A stretch of DNA of 55,586 nucleotides from Deltaproteobacteria bacterium (GTDB taxonomy: Bacteria; Myxococcota_A; UBA796; GCA-2862545): the NCBI GenBank assembly GCA_006226595.1, contig SBGP01000094.1, forward strand, positions 1 through 55,586, given 5' to 3'. Below, piece by piece: positions 55,046-55,586 of this stretch. A model generated the notes under the pieces. That model made no database searches and was not told the origin of the DNA. It saw nothing but the letters and a program-made list of their open reading frames with translations. The position numbers were made by a program, and so were the translations under genes. Each line of letters starts with the position of its first letter. Positions within the stretch are counted from its first letter, which is position 1.

Positions 55046-55586
55046 TCGCGCAGGGGTCGCGGCCCGCTGGGTGGCGCGCGCCTCGTTGCCGCGCCTGACC
55101 CGTGGGCTGGCGCCGGGTTGGGTCCTGCTGCTGCTCGCGGTGGTCCAGGCCGACGCCCTGGTCGACTGGTCCCTGCTCCGCGCCGAGATCGCCGCCAGGC
55201 CGGGGTGGCTGCGCGCGCTGGCTGGCGCCGCCCTCGTCGGGCTCTGGGCGCAATCGACCGCACCGGCCGTGCGCGGTGCCATCCGCGCCCCCGAGGATCG
55301 CTGGCGCTGGCGCCTCCCGCTGTCCACGCACCAGCTGGCACTGGCCCTCGCACCGGTGTGGCTGCTCGCCGTCGCGCCCCTCGTGTGGTTCGGTCACCTG
55401 ATGGCGCTCCCCCTCGCCCTGCCCGCAGCGGCGGTGCACCCGCTCCTCGCGCTCGCCAGCGACCGGCGAGGAGAGGCGGTGCTGGGGGTCGCGCTCGCCG
55501 CGCTGGCCCTCGCCCTCGGCGACCTCGTGCCCCTCGGGCTGCTCATCGGAGCCCTCGGCGCGTGGCGCGGTGCGGGGCTCGTGGCC
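55035..55586 (+). CDS. polytopic membrane protein, 3' cut by window end
   Basis: Open from ATG 55035 to the last base, at least 184 residues. At least four hydrophobic segments (WVLLLLAVVQADALV, LAGAALVGLWAQS, LALALAPVWLLAVAPLVWF, LGVALAALALALGDLVPLGLL) separated by short Arg-rich loops (RAPEDRWRWRLPLST). The arrangement is like ABC-2 exporter permeases, but no diagnostic motif is visible. Not assignable further without the missing 3' part. Confidence 0.5.
   Translation, partial: MAADRAGVAARWVARASLPRLTRGLAPGWVLLLLAVVQADALVDWSLLRAEIAARPGWLRALAGAALVGLWAQSTAPAVRGAIRAPEDRWRWRLPLSTHQLALALAPVWLLAVAPLVWFGHLMALPLALPAAAVHPLLALASDRRGEAVLGVALAALALALGDLVPLGLLIGALGAWRGAGLVA

Overview
The window is high-GC DNA with almost no non-coding space: no gene-free stretch exceeds 300 bases, and the longest is about 265 bases, between the two Tad-like genes. 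Lipoproteins with MopE-type metal-binding repeats, Asp-rich linkers, an AgmX/PglI-type C-terminal domain, TgpA/MoxR/DUF58 genes, a DUF4157 giant protein and a 3-ketosphinganine-reductase-like SDR together suggest a Myxococcota-like (former Deltaproteobacteria) genome, probably from a metagenome assembly. No rRNA, tRNA, CRISPR array or insertion sequence was seen.

Layout. 1-5.2 kb: an outer-membrane beta-barrel fragment running into the 3' end of a large oppositely oriented lipoprotein gene, joined at a (CCG)10 tract that looks like a chimeric junction. 5.4-9.3 kb: universal stress protein, SDR, two lipoproteins (one an alpha/beta hydrolase) and an AgmX/PglI-like protein. 9.5-10.8 kb: ParA ATPase coupled to a rhodanese. 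10.9-13.0 kb: DUF1684 lipoprotein coupled to a cytochrome c/copper monooxygenase fusion. 13.0-19.9 kb: TetR-controlled RND efflux operon (TetR, outer-membrane factor, adaptor, pump, NUDIX), every junction a 4-base stop/start overlap, with two operator-like palindromes in front. 20-33.3 kb: a probable minus-strand operon of a 2,796-residue protein with two DUF4157 domains, a P-loop ATPase, its paralogue without the ATPase domain, a Gre-like factor and a crotonase. 33.5-37 kb: a periplasmic lipoprotein, a DUF1028 protein, and a two-gene unit resembling a RelA/SpoT-type nucleotidyltransferase effector with a small acidic partner. 37-39 kb: a PhyH-type dioxygenase and a K+ channel. 39-47.3 kb: DUF58, TgpA-like transglutaminase, MoxR, TPR protein and SH3 lipoprotein. 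47.3-49.4 kb: Tat-exported small subunit plus GMC oxidoreductase. 49.5-52.4 kb: two tandem Tad-like secreted proteins under matching promoters. 52.5-55.6 kb: PurT, a double cyclic-nucleotide-binding protein, a small membrane protein and a membrane protein cut by the window end.

Most likely novel biology: (a) the giant DUF4157 protein with its ATPase/paralogue pair, plausibly cargo or an accessory module of a contractile-injection-type system whose structural genes are not in this window; and (b) the RelA/SpoT-like protein with a disordered Gln-rich leader and a tightly linked acidic partner, a candidate toxin/immunity pair. Both roles are inferred from domain composition and gene order.
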